A stretch of DNA of 64,000 nucleotides from Actinoplanes lobatus (GCF_014205215.1 NZ_JACHNC010000001.1:10306199-10370198), one strand, 5' to 3'. Counted from the first letter of the stretch, positions 36,445 through 47,151 are shown. Notes: generated by a model not told the origin, from the letters alone. Translations and numbers: made by a program.

Positions 36445-37527
36445 ATGCGTGTCCTCTTCGTCTCCGCGCCGCTGACAGGACACGCCTTTCCGCTGGTCCC
36501 CCTGGCCCGGGCGGTCCGCGAGGCGGGCCACGAGGTGCTGCTGGCCACCGCCGGCGACGGGTTGCGGGCCGATCTGCCGGTGCGGGACGTGGCTCCCGGG
36601 TTCCGGTTCGGTGCGGTGGCGGCGGCCACGATGGTGCGGCATCCGCTGCTGATCCGCTCCGAGCTGGCCGGCACCGGCGGCACCCGGATGGTGGGCCACC
36701 TGTTCGGCGCGGTCAACGACCGGCTGATCCCCGGGGTGCTGGCCGCCGCCCGCCAGTGGCGCCCGGACCGGATCGTCTACGAGCCGCTCGCCGCGGCCGG
36801 GGCGGTGGCCGCGGCCGCCGAGGACGTGCCCGGCATCCTGCACGAGAACTCGCTGTACGACGGCCCCGTCCTGCTCGCCGCGACCCGGCTGCGCGGCCGT
36901 CCGGCCCTGGCCGCCCCGGCCGCGGTGATCCGGATCGCGCCGGCCAGCGTCGCCGGTCGAGGGCTCCACCTGCCGATGCGACCGATTCCGCACACCGGCG
37001 GCGAGCCGCTCCCGGCGTGGCTGGCCGAACCGCCGCGGCGCCCGCGCGTACTGGTCAGCCGCAGCACCGTCGCCCAGCCCGGCCCGGACCGGCTGATGTC
37101 CCGGGTGGCCGCCGCCGCGGAATCCGTCGACGCCGACGTCGTACTGGTCCGCCCGGACCGCCGGGCCGCCGCCCGGACGCTGCCGCCGAACGTGCGCACC
37201 ACCGGCTGGATCCCGATCGCCACCGCCCTGGCCGCCGGCGCCGCGATCGTCCACCACGGCGGCGCCGGCACCTGCCTGGCCGCGCTCACCGCGGGCGTGC
37301 CACAGCTGATCGTCCGGGGCGCCGGCGACCGGCGGCACAACGCCGAGCTGGTCGCGGCCCGCGGCGCCGGCATCGCCACCGACGAGCGCGACATCACGCC
37401 CGAACTGCTGACCCGCCTGATCACCGATCCGGTGGTGGCGGCCGCGGCCCGCGAGGTCAGCGCCGAGATCGCCGCCATGCCGCCGCCCGAGCAGCTGATC
37501 GAGGCGATCCGGCAGGCCGGCCGATGA
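36445..37527 (+). CDS. GT1-family (MGT-like) glycosyltransferase
   Basis: A 360-aa nucleotide-sugar glycosyltransferase: MRVLFVSAPLTGHAFPLVPLARAVREAGHEV at the N-terminus with the catalytic His of the GHxxP type, and the donor-binding C-domain motif VHHGGAGTCLAALTAGVPQL with RHNAELV after it. These enzymes glycosylate small aglycones such as macrolides or polyketides. It is translationally coupled (ATGA) to a DUF4937 gene, suggesting a joint tailoring function. No biosynthetic cluster is nearby; acceptor unknown. Confidence 0.86.
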   Translation: MRVLFVSAPLTGHAFPLVPLARAVREAGHEVLLATAGDGLRADLPVRDVAPGFRFGAVAAATMVRHPLLIRSELAGTGGTRMVGHLFGAVNDRLIPGVLAAARQWRPDRIVYEPLAAAGAVAAAAEDVPGILHENSLYDGPVLLAATRLRGRPALAAPAAVIRIAPASVAGRGLHLPMRPIPHTGGEPLPAWLAEPPRRPRVLVSRSTVAQPGPDRLMSRVAAAAESVDADVVLVRPDRRAAARTLPPNVRTTGWIPIATALAAGAAIVHHGGAGTCLAALTAGVPQLIVRGAGDRRHNAELVAARGAGIATDERDITPELLTRLITDPVVAAAAREVSAEIAAMPPPEQLIEAIRQAGR

Positions 37528-38129
37528 CACTGATCAAGTGGGTGACCTGCGCGGTCACCGACACGGACCGCTTCCACACCGGACAGTCCGGCTGGGGTGA
37601 GCTGCGGGCGCGGCCCGGCTTCCTCGGCCAGTCCGGCGGCTGGAGCCGCAACACGCCCGGCTACGCGCACGTCTTCGGCCTCTGGCACGACCACGCGGCC
37701 TACCGGGCGTTCATGGCCGGACCGCACGACCGGCTCGCCGCCGCCCAGGCCGGGACCTACCGGTCCATCGAGACACGTCTCTTCGAGGCGATCGAGACCG
37801 ACCTCACGGCGGCCGGGCTGGTGCGGCTCGCCCACTGTCGCGTCCATCCCGGCCTCGACCACGATTTCGTACGCGCACAGCAGACCGTCTGGACCCCCGG
37901 CATGGCCGCCGCCCCCGGTTTCCGCGGCTGCTCGTACGGCACCGCCGACGCGCCCGGCCGCCCCGGCCAGATCGAGTTCCTGGTGCTCTCCGGCTGGGCG
38001 TCCGCCGCCGACCACGACCTCTACCGCCGGGACCGCTTCCCCGGCCTGTACCGCCGCTCCGGCGCCGCCGGCCACCTGGCCGCGATCGACGGCGACCTGA
38101 TCGACACGGTCCCGGAGTGGACCGTCTGA
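37524..38129 (+). CDS. DUF4937-type YdbC-like protein
   Basis: A 201-aa protein: TLIKWVTCAVTDTDRF at the N-terminus, QSGWGELRARPGFLGQSGGWS, AHVFGLWHDHAAYRAFMAGPHDRLAAAQAGTY. It resembles Bacillus YdbC/DUF4937 and ABM-type ferredoxin-like (antibiotic monooxygenase fold) proteins, with a second similar half (RLAHCRVHPG... GFRGCSYG... FLVLSGWASAADHDLY). Function unknown. ATG 37524 overlaps the glycosyltransferase stop (ATGA), so the two are co-translated. Confidence 0.75.
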   Translation: MTLIKWVTCAVTDTDRFHTGQSGWGELRARPGFLGQSGGWSRNTPGYAHVFGLWHDHAAYRAFMAGPHDRLAAAQAGTYRSIETRLFEAIETDLTAAGLVRLAHCRVHPGLDHDFVRAQQTVWTPGMAAAPGFRGCSYGTADAPGRPGQIEFLVLSGWASAADHDLYRRDRFPGLYRRSGAAGHLAAIDGDLIDTVPEWTV

Positions 38130-38379
38130 AGACCTTCCGGTGGTCGAGGTCCGCGGTTTCGCTTCCGCCCCTTCCCGGTACACGTGACGCCGTCCCGCCT
38201 CATCCGCCCCGTCCCGTCCGGTCGGCGCGATCTCCCTGCCCGCTCCCGCCCGTGCCGCGCCCGCCGGGCTCAGATCGGTGCCCGGGCAGGCCGGCCAGGC
38301 CACCACTTCCTCAATTGCCGCCGGCTCACCTTCCGGGTCACACCAGGCGAATGGCCGCGGTGCCGCCGGCCTGCCCACT

Positions 38380-38610
38380 CCCAGCCGCAACGCCGGGTGG
38401 GTGGTTGCGGTGGCGGTCGCCAGGCAACCCGGGGCGCTACTCCCAGCCATCACGCCAGTCACGCCAGGCGGGTGGTTACGGTAGTGATCGCCAGGCACCC
38501 AAGACGCTGCCCCGGCCATCACGCCAGTCACGCCAGGCGGGTGGTTACGGTACTGATCGCCAGGCAACCGGGGCGCTGCTCCCGGCCGTCACGCCGGTCG
38601 CGCTGCGGGA
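38380..38610. repeat. About three tandem ~70-bp units
   Basis: GGTGGTT followed by GCGG or ACGG starts at 38400, 38471 and 38540 (periods 71 and 69). Each is followed by a GATCGCCAGGCA-like word and the phrase CACGCCAGTCACGCCAGGCG. Two related units in the opposite orientation lie at about 38965-39070. Confidence 0.75.
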
Positions 38611-38866
38611 AGCCGTTGGGAGTCACTCCCCGTGACTATGGCGGTGAGCGAGTGGAGGCGCGTGGTACATCGGTGCTGTTCCGGCAAGCTCGATCTTCCA
38701 CAAGGGTCGGTGAACGGGGTCCCTCGCTTACACGGAGTGCCGGCCGGCCGGGTTTGTGGGGTGAGCGCGCACGAAAGCCGTCGAGTGGGCGGCCGTCCCG
38801 GCGATGGGCGGGGTGGGCGCACACGCTAGCGATGTCGTGGTCGCCTACCTGCCCTATAACGGTGGT

Positions 38867-38898
38867 GGCCGCACATGCGGCGACTTGCGTGTGCGGCC
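38867..38898. other. Hairpin in the centre of the inverted repeat
   Basis: GGCCGCACA and TGTGCGGCC form a perfect 9-bp stem around a 14-nt loop within the unique central part of the 38.1-39.3 kb element. Confidence 0.5.
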
Positions 38899-39296
38899 GC
38901 CGGCCCCGACGGGACCGCGGATGACGATCGCCGTGACCGGCGCAACGGCCGAGAGCGGCAACCCGGGTGCCTGGCCAGCAAGACCGCAACCGCCCACCCC
39001 GGGCGACCGGCGGCACGGCCAAGAGCAGGCACCCGAATGCCTGGCAACCACCACCGCAACCACCCACCCGGGGCGACCGGGCGCAGAGGACGGGGAGCCG
39101 GCCGTGAGCGGCGGCAGACAGGGGGTGACGGCGACCAGCCGGGCCCGCCCGGACACCGATCTACGCCCGGCGGGGGCGGCACAGGCGGGAGCGGGCAGCA
39201 AGCGTGCACCGACCGGACGGGACAGGACACATGAGGCGGGACAAGGTCACGCGTACCGGAAAGAAGTGAAACGCGGACCTCGACCACGAACGATCT

Positions 39297-40544
39297 CTAG
39301 GCGGTCGCGGCGGCCGGGACGTTGCGGGGTGTCCGCTCGACCCAGCGCACCACCGGCAGGCACAGCGCACCGCACAGCGCGAAGACCCCGCCGATCACCC
39401 ACCAGCCCCAGCCGCCGGTCTCGATGGCCAGGATGGTGAACCCGGCCGGCCCGACCATCTTGGCGAGCCCGCCCACCGACCGGCTCATCCCCACATAGGC
39501 GCCGCGCTGCCCGGCCGGCGGCAGTTCGGTGTTCAGATACCACTGTGCCGACGACAGCCACAGTTCGGTGCCGGTGAACAGCACCACCGCCACCGCCAGC
39601 ACGGCGACCGTCACCCAGCCCCCGGTCCACCCGCTGAGCGCCACGATCGGGCAGGCCACCGCGGCCGCCACCGCCGACCACCGCAGCAGCCGGGTGGACC
39701 CGGTCAGCGTGTCGGCGCCCCGCGCGGCCCGCACCTGGAGCAGCACCGCCATCGCCGTGTTCAGGGCGAAGAGCGCTCCGAGGACCGGTTTCGGCGCGTC
39801 GGTCATGGTGATCGCCCACAGTGGCAGGATCTCCGCCCAGACGGTGCTGTGCAGCCAGAGCACCCCGAAGAGCACGGCCAGGCCGGTGAACGGGCGGTCC
39901 CGCAGCACACCCCATGGGCTGGGCCGCTCCCCGTCGGCGGGCGGCGGCGCCACGGCGGGCGGCATCCGGGCCACGAAGACGGCGTTGAGGGCGGTGCCGG
40001 CGGCCGCGGTCAGCACCAGGATCAGCAGGCCGGGCCGGGAGTCCAGGGCCAGCGCGAGGGCGCCGATGCCGGAGCCGACGGTGAACCCCACGTTCAGGTA
40101 CGCCCGGGCGAACGCCATGACGCGTACCCGGTTCTCCTTGGGCACGACGGCCGCGGTGTAGACGACCCGGCCCGCGTTCGCCAGTGTCTCGGCCGCCGTC
40201 TGCGTGCTGATCACCAGCAGGAACAGCGCGAATCCGTCGGCCAGCGGGTACGCCGCGAATGCCGCCGCCTCGGCGATCGCCCCGGCCACCCAGGCGCGCC
40301 GGCCGCCGATCCGGTCGGCGAGGTGCCCGAACGGGAACGATCCGGCCAGTCCGACGAACCCGGCCACGGACAGGCCGATGCCGATCTGGACCGGTTCGAG
40401 GCCGACGTACAGGCTGAAGAAGACCACGCTCCCGGTGAGGAAGGTGCCGTTGCCGACCGCGTAGAGCGCCGACTGGAACGCGAGCGCACGCGGCAGCCCC
40501 GGCGGCGGCAGGATCTTCCCGATTCTTCCCCAGAGCGCATTCAT
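39297..40544 (-). CDS. MFS drug-efflux-type transporter
   Basis: A 415-aa 12-TM permease. The loop 2-3 motif is GHLADRIGGRRAW, the canonical MFS GxLaDRxGRR/K. Other features are RVVYTAAVVPKENRVRVMAFAR in the middle of the N-half and PAGQRGAYVGMSRSVGG in the C-half. It lies 48 bp downstream of tetR on the same strand, and a glycosyltransferase gene is divergent from tetR, so it is probably part of a TetR-controlled efflux/inactivation cassette. ATG 40544 chosen; GTG 40550 with its own weak AGGTG is nearly equivalent. Confidence 0.87.
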   Translation of the reverse strand: MNALWGRIGKILPPPGLPRALAFQSALYAVGNGTFLTGSVVFFSLYVGLEPVQIGIGLSVAGFVGLAGSFPFGHLADRIGGRRAWVAGAIAEAAAFAAYPLADGFALFLLVISTQTAAETLANAGRVVYTAAVVPKENRVRVMAFARAYLNVGFTVGSGIGALALALDSRPGLLILVLTAAAGTALNAVFVARMPPAVAPPPADGERPSPWGVLRDRPFTGLAVLFGVLWLHSTVWAEILPLWAITMTDAPKPVLGALFALNTAMAVLLQVRAARGADTLTGSTRLLRWSAVAAAVACPIVALSGWTGGWVTVAVLAVAVVLFTGTELWLSSAQWYLNTELPPAGQRGAYVGMSRSVGGLAKMVGPAGFTILAIETGGWGWWVIGGVFALCGALCLPVVRWVERTPRNVPAAATA

Positions 40545-40592
40545 CAACACCTATAAGATCATTGCCCACCGCCCCGGAAGAAGAGGGGTGGC

Positions 40593-41171
40593 TCAACGAC
40601 GTAACGCGGCCAGCGCCAGATCGAGCAGGCCGTCCGCGTACTCCTCGGTGAGCGGCCCGGTCCGCAGCATCCACCGGTGGTACATCGGCCCGATGAGCAG
40701 CTCGACGGCCTGATCGAGGTCGGCGTCCGCCCGCAGGTCACCGGCCTCTCGGGCGGACCGCAGCCGCGCCACGATCGTGCCGAGCTGTGGCCGCAGCAGC
40801 CGGTCGCGGACCTGCTCGGCGAAGGTCTCGCTGGTCAGCGCCTCGACGGTGAGCGCCCGGGTGGTGGCCGACAGCCGCGGGTCGGCCAGTTCGGCGACGA
40901 TGGCCCGGATGACCGGCCGCAGATCCGCCTCGAGGTCGCCGGTGTCCGGCAGCGGCGGCGGTTCGGACGCGCCGGCCTGCTCGACGAGCGCGTCGAGAAC
41001 CACCGCGCCGCGTCCGGACCACCAGCGGTAGATGGTCTGTTTGCCGACGCCGGCGCGGGCGGCGATCGCCTCGATGGTCAGGTCGGCGTATCCCGACTCG
41101 TGCAGCAGGGCCAGCGCGGACTCCAGGATCGCCTGGCGGGAGCGTTCGCTGCGGCGGGCGGCGTTGGGCAT
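40593..41171 (-). CDS. TetR-family regulator
   Basis: A 192-aa repressor: HTH within ILESALALLHESGYADLTIEAIAARAGVGKQTIYRWWSGRGAVVLDAL, then an all-helical ligand domain of the TetR_C type (MYHRWMLRTGPL near the end). It lies 15 bp downstream of one of two identical palindromes, as expected for autoregulation, and directly upstream of the MFS gene. It probably represses the divergent glycosyltransferase gene and its own operon, with a drug-like ligand as inducer. Confidence 0.93.
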   Translation of the reverse strand: MPNAARRSERSRQAILESALALLHESGYADLTIEAIAARAGVGKQTIYRWWSGRGAVVLDALVEQAGASEPPPLPDTGDLEADLRPVIRAIVAELADPRLSATTRALTVEALTSETFAEQVRDRLLRPQLGTIVARLRSAREAGDLRADADLDQAVELLIGPMYHRWMLRTGPLTEEYADGLLDLALAALRR

Positions 41172-41185
41172 GACGGCATTTTACA

Positions 41186-41204
41186 ACGAGACGCTACGTC
41201 TCGT
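41186..41204. promoter_or_regulatory. TetR operator site 1
   Basis: ACGAGACG-CTA-CGTCTCGT, a perfect 8-bp inverted repeat, 15 bp before the tetR start codon. Identical to site 2. Confidence 0.85.
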
Positions 41205-41205
41205 C

Positions 41206-41211
41206 TTGACA
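41206..41211 (+). promoter_or_regulatory. Likely -35 element TTGACA
   Basis: A consensus TTGACA lies between the two TetR palindromes and reads toward the glycosyltransferase gene. The matching -10 would fall in operator 2, so repressor binding would block the promoter. The -10 itself is not a good match. Confidence 0.5.
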
Positions 41212-41224
41212 GCCCGGCGTGAAA

Positions 41225-41243
41225 ACGAGACGCTACGTCTCGT
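41225..41243. promoter_or_regulatory. TetR operator site 2
   Basis: Second identical copy of ACGAGACGCTACGTCTCGT, 39 bp centre to centre from site 1 and 21 bp before the glycosyltransferase start. Confidence 0.85.
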
Positions 41244-41264
41244 CTAGTTGAAAGGGAGAACCTC

Positions 41265-42440
41265 ATGCCGCACATCGCCATGGTCAGCATCCCCGCGCCC
41301 GGACACGTCAACCCGAGCGCCGAGGTGATCCGGGAACTCGTCGCCCGCGGCCACCGGGTCACCTACGCCAACGACGTGAGCTGGGCCGACGCCCTGACCG
41401 CCACCGGGGCCGAGTTCAAGCCGTACACGTCGACGCTGCCCGCCGCCGGCAACGGCGCCGACGGCGACATGATCGACCAGCTCACGCTCTTCCTCGACGA
41501 CGCGATCGCGATGCTCCCGCAGCTGCGCGAGGCGTACGGGAACGACCGCCCCGACCTGTTCCTCTACGACATCGCGGCCGCACCGGTCCGGCTGCTCGCC
41601 GAACAGTGGGGCATCCCCGCGATACAGATCTCCCCCACCTACGTCGCCTGGGACGGCTACGAACAGGAGATGGCGCCCTACGTCGACCAGATGCGCGCCG
41701 ACCCACGCGGCGCCGGCTACTACCGCCGCTTCGAACAGTGGCTGCACGACAACGGCTCCTCGATCACCGACAGCGCCGCCTTCCAGGGCCGCCCCGACCG
41801 CGCGCTGGTGCTCATCCCCCGGCACATGCAGCCGAACGCCGACCGCGTCGACGACAAGGTCTACTCGTTCGCCGGGCCGGTCCTCGGCGACCGCGCCGCC
41901 CAGGGCACCTGGACCCGTCCCGCGGAGGCCGCGAACGTGCTGCTCATCTCCCTGGGCTCGGCCTTCACCGAGCACCCGGAGTTCTACCGCCGCTCGATCC
42001 GGGCCTTCGGCGACCTGCCCGGCTGGCACGTCGTGCTCCAGATCGGCTCGAAGGTCGAGGAGTCCGAACTCGGCGACATCCCCGCGAACATCGAGGTCCA
42101 CCCGTGGGTGCCGCAACTGGAGATCCTGCGCCGGGCGGACGCGTTCCTCACCCACGGCGGCATGGGCGGCAGCGTCGAGGGCCTCTTCTGCGGCACCCCG
42201 ATGCTCGTCGCACCGCAGGCCGCCGACCAGTTCGGCAACGCCGACCGACTGGTCGAGCTGGGCGTCGCCCGGCGGATCGACACCGCCGGGATCACCGCGG
42301 ATCAGTTGCGCTCCGCGTTCCTCACCCTGATCGACGATCCCGGCGTACGCGCGACGAGCACCCGGATCAGCCGGGAACTGCACACGTCCGGTGGCGCCGG
42401 ATACGCCGCGGCGCTCATCGAGGCGGAACTGCCCCGATGA
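41265..42440 (+). CDS. Macrolide-type glycosyltransferase (OleD/MGT-like)
   Basis: A 391-aa GT1 enzyme: HIAMVSIPAPGHVNPSAEVIRELVARGHRVTYA at the start (catalytic GHxxP His), WVPQLEILRRADAFLTHGGMGGSVEGLFCGTPMLVAPQAADQFGNA as the donor-binding signature. It resembles macrolide-inactivating glycosyltransferases that transfer glucose from UDP-glucose. ATG 41265 follows AAGGGAG. It is driven from the operator region shared with tetR, and with the MFS gene forms an apparent self-protection or xenobiotic-resistance cassette. Substrate inferred only. Confidence 0.88.
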   Translation: MPHIAMVSIPAPGHVNPSAEVIRELVARGHRVTYANDVSWADALTATGAEFKPYTSTLPAAGNGADGDMIDQLTLFLDDAIAMLPQLREAYGNDRPDLFLYDIAAAPVRLLAEQWGIPAIQISPTYVAWDGYEQEMAPYVDQMRADPRGAGYYRRFEQWLHDNGSSITDSAAFQGRPDRALVLIPRHMQPNADRVDDKVYSFAGPVLGDRAAQGTWTRPAEAANVLLISLGSAFTEHPEFYRRSIRAFGDLPGWHVVLQIGSKVEESELGDIPANIEVHPWVPQLEILRRADAFLTHGGMGGSVEGLFCGTPMLVAPQAADQFGNADRLVELGVARRIDTAGITADQLRSAFLTLIDDPGVRATSTRISRELHTSGGAGYAAALIEAELPR

Positions 42441-42455
42441 GCGCCACGGTAGGAC

Positions 42456-43031
42456 TCAGGAACCCAGCAGGGCCCAGCCGGAGTCGCGGGCCCGGGCGGC
42501 GGCCAGCAGGCCGCAGACCGCCGCGGCGTTGGTGATCTCGCCGCGGAAGACCATAGCGACGCACTCGTCCAGGTCGACCCGGCGCACCTGGAGGTCGGCC
42601 TCCTCGGCGGTCCGCACGTGCCGGTCCGCCTCGGGCACCGGCGACAGGTCGCGGGCCAGGAAGACCCGGACGAACTCGTCGGCGAAACCGGGCGAGGTGT
42701 GCAGGTCGATCAGCGGCTCGATCCGCCCGGCCGTCAGGTCGGCCTCCTCGGCCAGCTCGCGGCCGGCGGTGAGCGCCTCGTCCTCGCCGACCACGTCGCG
42801 CAGCCCGGCCGGCAGCTCCCACAGGTGCTGCCCGACCGGATGCCGGTACTGACGGATCAGCACCACCCGGTCCTGCTCGTCGAGGGCGACCACGACGACG
42901 GCGCCACGGTTCTCCACCACGTCGCGGGCCGCGGTGCCGCCGTCGGACATGGTGACCTCGTCGGTGTAGACCGAGAAGATCGCACCGTGGTACCGCTCCT
43001 CCCGGGACAGCCTCTCGTGTGCGAAGGCCAT
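42456..43031 (-). CDS. NUDIX hydrolase (ADP-ribose pyrophosphatase-like)
   Basis: A 191-aa Nudix protein: start FAHERLSREERYHGAIFSVYTDEV typical of the ADP-ribose diphosphatase group, VVLIRQYRHPVGQHLWELPAG and the Nudix box GEDEALTAGRELAEEADL with the metal-binding REL-x-EE. It hydrolyses NDP-X, probably ADP-ribose, to AMP plus ribose-5-phosphate. The gene follows pyrG with a one-base gap and no Shine-Dalgarno, so translation is coupled; this pyrG-nudix pair is conserved in actinobacteria. Confidence 0.93.
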   Translation of the reverse strand: MAFAHERLSREERYHGAIFSVYTDEVTMSDGGTAARDVVENRGAVVVVALDEQDRVVLIRQYRHPVGQHLWELPAGLRDVVGEDEALTAGRELAEEADLTAGRIEPLIDLHTSPGFADEFVRVFLARDLSPVPEADRHVRTAEEADLQVRRVDLDECVAMVFRGEITNAAAVCGLLAAARARDSGWALLGS

Positions 43032-43032
43032 G

Positions 43033-44778
<1,746 letters not shown>

Positions 44779-44919
44779 TCACCGTAACACTGTTTGCCGG
44801 GGCCGCCATGTTCGGGCTGGTCGGCGTGCGTGTCAGTGAGGCTTGTTCACGACCCGCCGCGCGCGGCGCCCAGCGGGGAGGCGGCTAAGATGCGCCTCCC
44901 CGTGGCGAAGAAGCCGCCG

Positions 44920-47151
44920 TTACGGCACCCGAACCGGGTCATCGTCCGATTTGCGGAGCAACGGACCGCCCGGACCGTCGGTCTCACCCGGCGGTGGGGT
45001 CCGGTCGGCGGCGTGCAGCAGCACCCGCAGCGCCGTGAGAACCGCCACCGGCACCGCGGCGGCCGCCGCCGCACCGGCCGCACCCAGCGCTGTGCCGCCC
45101 AGCACCCCGGCGATCAGGGTGGCCACCACGGTTCCGGCCATCCCGGCCCGGACCGCCGGATGCAGGCCGTAGACCCGGTTCAGGCCACCCCACGGCGAGA
45201 ACTGGCAGAACACCAGCATCGCCGCCCCGAGCAGCGCCAGCAGGCTCAGCGGGCTGTCCAGCAGCGCCAGCCCGTTGGCCGCGGCGGCCCGCTGCATGGC
45301 CGGGCCGGCCGTGCCGTCGCCGAGCGCGGTCAGGAACCGGCCGAGCGTGCCCTGTTCCAGCGGCGCCCGGCTCAGGTCCAGCACCGCGAACGTGATGGTC
45401 ACCGCGATGCCGGTCATCGCCGCCCAGGCGAACCGGGGGAAGGTCAGCCAGCCGCCGGTGCTGATCGCCGCGGCCACACACACCCCGGCCGTCACCGCGA
45501 TCGCACCGACCGGGTCGGCGCCCAGGTACGGGCTGCCCACCATGACCACACCCAGCCCGCCGAAGGTGACCACGACCAGCGGCCGCCACCGCCGGCTCAC
45601 CCACTGCGCCAGCGACCCGGCCAGCAGCAGCAGACCGGCCACGAACACGCCCAGGCCGACACTGCCCAGCCCGGCGTACCGGATCCCGTGGATCGCCGAG
45701 TACCCGGCCACCCCGTTGAGCTGCAACCGCGCCCCGGTGAGCAGGTCCACCGCCACCACCAGCACGCTGACCGTGGCCACCGCGGCCATCGGCCACAGGG
45801 TCCGCTCGTACCGCGGCGCCAGCCGGATCAGCAGCGTCCCCACGGCCATCAGCACGGCCGTCGCCGCCCCGAACATCCACGCCGGGTGCTCGCTGCCCCA
45901 CCACGGCACCACGTCGGCCAGCAGCGCCGCCGGAATGGCCAGCCCGGCCGCGATCAGCGCCAGCTCGGCCAGGACGACGAGACGGCGCGGCGGCAGCGGC
46001 GGCCCGAGCGGCCCGGCGTGCCGCCGGGCCCGGATCAGCACCGGGACGACGGCGGCGAACAGCAGCAGCTGCACGATCGCCAGCACGGTGAAGAAGATCT
46101 CAGCGACACCGCGCTGGGCGATGGCCCGCCGGTCGGCGTCCCGGTCGCCCTGCATCGCCTTGCCCGGGTCGTCGGGGCGGCCCGGCAGGACGGTCGCCGC
46201 GTACCCGGCGAACAGCTTCTCCGGGGCCGGCCGGCCCAGCGCCGACAGCACGGTCGGGGCCAGGTCGACCAGTTGCAGGTAGCCCTCCCGGCCGGTGCCG
46301 GCCGAGGTGAGCCAGCCGCCCTCCCAGCCGGGGCCCTCCGCGATCGCCACGTGCAGGCGCGAGGTGCTCTCGGTGTCGGCCAGGCCGGCGATCAGCATCA
46401 GCGAGCGCGGCGGGCGGGCCGCCAGGACCCGGGCCAGGGTCCGGTCGGCGGCCGCGACGGCGGCCTCCCGCTCGGCGCCCTCGCCGGTGATCGTGCCGAG
46501 GTCGACGACGTTCAGCACACAGTCGCCGAGCAGTTTCGCCGGGTCCTCGGGCAGCTCGGGCACGTACCGGTCGACGCGGCCGAACGGGCGGGCCGCGGCG
46601 ATGGCGGCTCCCGGCCCGACCGCCACCGAGCAGCGCACCGATTCGGCCAGGGCGCCCGGCGTGGTCCCGTACGGAAGCCGGTTCTGGTTGCTGCGGACCA
46701 CGTTCGGCTGGTCGGTGACGTTGGCGCCGATCCCGTCCGGCTGGGTGAGCCGGGGTTCGGCCGCCGGGCACCGGCCGGGCACCGCCCGCGTGTCCCAGGC
46801 CGCGTAGTTGCCCGCGCCCAGGGTCAGCCAGCCGTCCGCCGGGCAGGTCACCTCGTGCGCGGAGCGGACCGACAGCCAGCCCACCGAACCGTCGGTCGCC
46901 TCCTGCCACAGTGCCGGGGTGCGCTGCGGGTCCAGGTCCTCCCAGCGCAGCCCGGCGGCGGCCGCCACGATCACGTAGTCGGCGTCGCCGTGCCGTGCCG
47001 GTTCGGCCGGCCGGACCGACAGCCCGGCGACGGCCGCCGCGACCACCACGGCGATCAGCACGAACGGCACCCAGGCGGCGGCCATCGGCCCGCGCGGGGT
47101 GCCCGGTGGGCGGACCCGCCGCACCCGGTCGAGCCTGCGTGGGCCGATCAC
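44920..47151 (-). CDS. Large membrane protein with extracytoplasmic alkaline-phosphatase-like domain
   Basis: A 743-aa protein: one TM helix at about 24-45, an extracytoplasmic domain (about 50-350) with DYVIVAAAAGLRWEDLD, WLTLGAGNYAAWD and LQLVDLAPTVLSALGRPAP, the last segment reading like the metal/substrate region of alkaline-phosphatase superfamily proteins, then about ten TM helices to the C-terminus. The usual nucleophile motif is not obvious, so activity is uncertain. GTG 47151 overlaps the GT4 stop by GTGA. It belongs with the GT4, flippase-like and MraY-like genes; a cell-envelope role is inferred. Confidence 0.75.
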   Translation of the reverse strand: MIGPRRLDRVRRVRPPGTPRGPMAAAWVPFVLIAVVVAAAVAGLSVRPAEPARHGDADYVIVAAAAGLRWEDLDPQRTPALWQEATDGSVGWLSVRSAHEVTCPADGWLTLGAGNYAAWDTRAVPGRCPAAEPRLTQPDGIGANVTDQPNVVRSNQNRLPYGTTPGALAESVRCSVAVGPGAAIAAARPFGRVDRYVPELPEDPAKLLGDCVLNVVDLGTITGEGAEREAAVAAADRTLARVLAARPPRSLMLIAGLADTESTSRLHVAIAEGPGWEGGWLTSAGTGREGYLQLVDLAPTVLSALGRPAPEKLFAGYAATVLPGRPDDPGKAMQGDRDADRRAIAQRGVAEIFFTVLAIVQLLLFAAVVPVLIRARRHAGPLGPPLPPRRLVVLAELALIAAGLAIPAALLADVVPWWGSEHPAWMFGAATAVLMAVGTLLIRLAPRYERTLWPMAAVATVSVLVVAVDLLTGARLQLNGVAGYSAIHGIRYAGLGSVGLGVFVAGLLLLAGSLAQWVSRRWRPLVVVTFGGLGVVMVGSPYLGADPVGAIAVTAGVCVAAAISTGGWLTFPRFAWAAMTGIAVTITFAVLDLSRAPLEQGTLGRFLTALGDGTAGPAMQRAAAANGLALLDSPLSLLALLGAAMLVFCQFSPWGGLNRVYGLHPAVRAGMAGTVVATLIAGVLGGTALGAAGAAAAAAVPVAVLTALRVLLHAADRTPPPGETDGPGGPLLRKSDDDPVRVP

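Larger units (their letters stand above)
38130..39296. repeat. 1.1-kb imperfect inverted repeat with internal ~70-bp tandem units
   Basis: The left arm starts about 10 bases after the stop of the DUF4937 gene and the right arm starts about 10 bases after the stop of the convergent MFS gene. Reading the right arm backwards gives the same order of words as the left arm: GTGGTCGAGGTCCGCG, CCGGTACACGTGAC, GTCCCGCCTCAT, GTCCCGTCCGGTCGG, CTGCCCGCTCCCGCC, GCCGGGC and AGATCGGTG. The outer ~160 bp of each arm (38139-38300 and 39130-39290) matches best. Further in are tandem units on both arms, and a ~300-bp unique centre. No gene is supported inside. Confidence 0.8.

Noticed and set aside
36445..42440. 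Macrolide or glycopeptide biosynthetic cluster because of two GT1 enzymes and MFS pumps
   Set aside because: No PKS, NRPS or sugar-biosynthesis gene is present; a resistance or tailoring role explains the genes.
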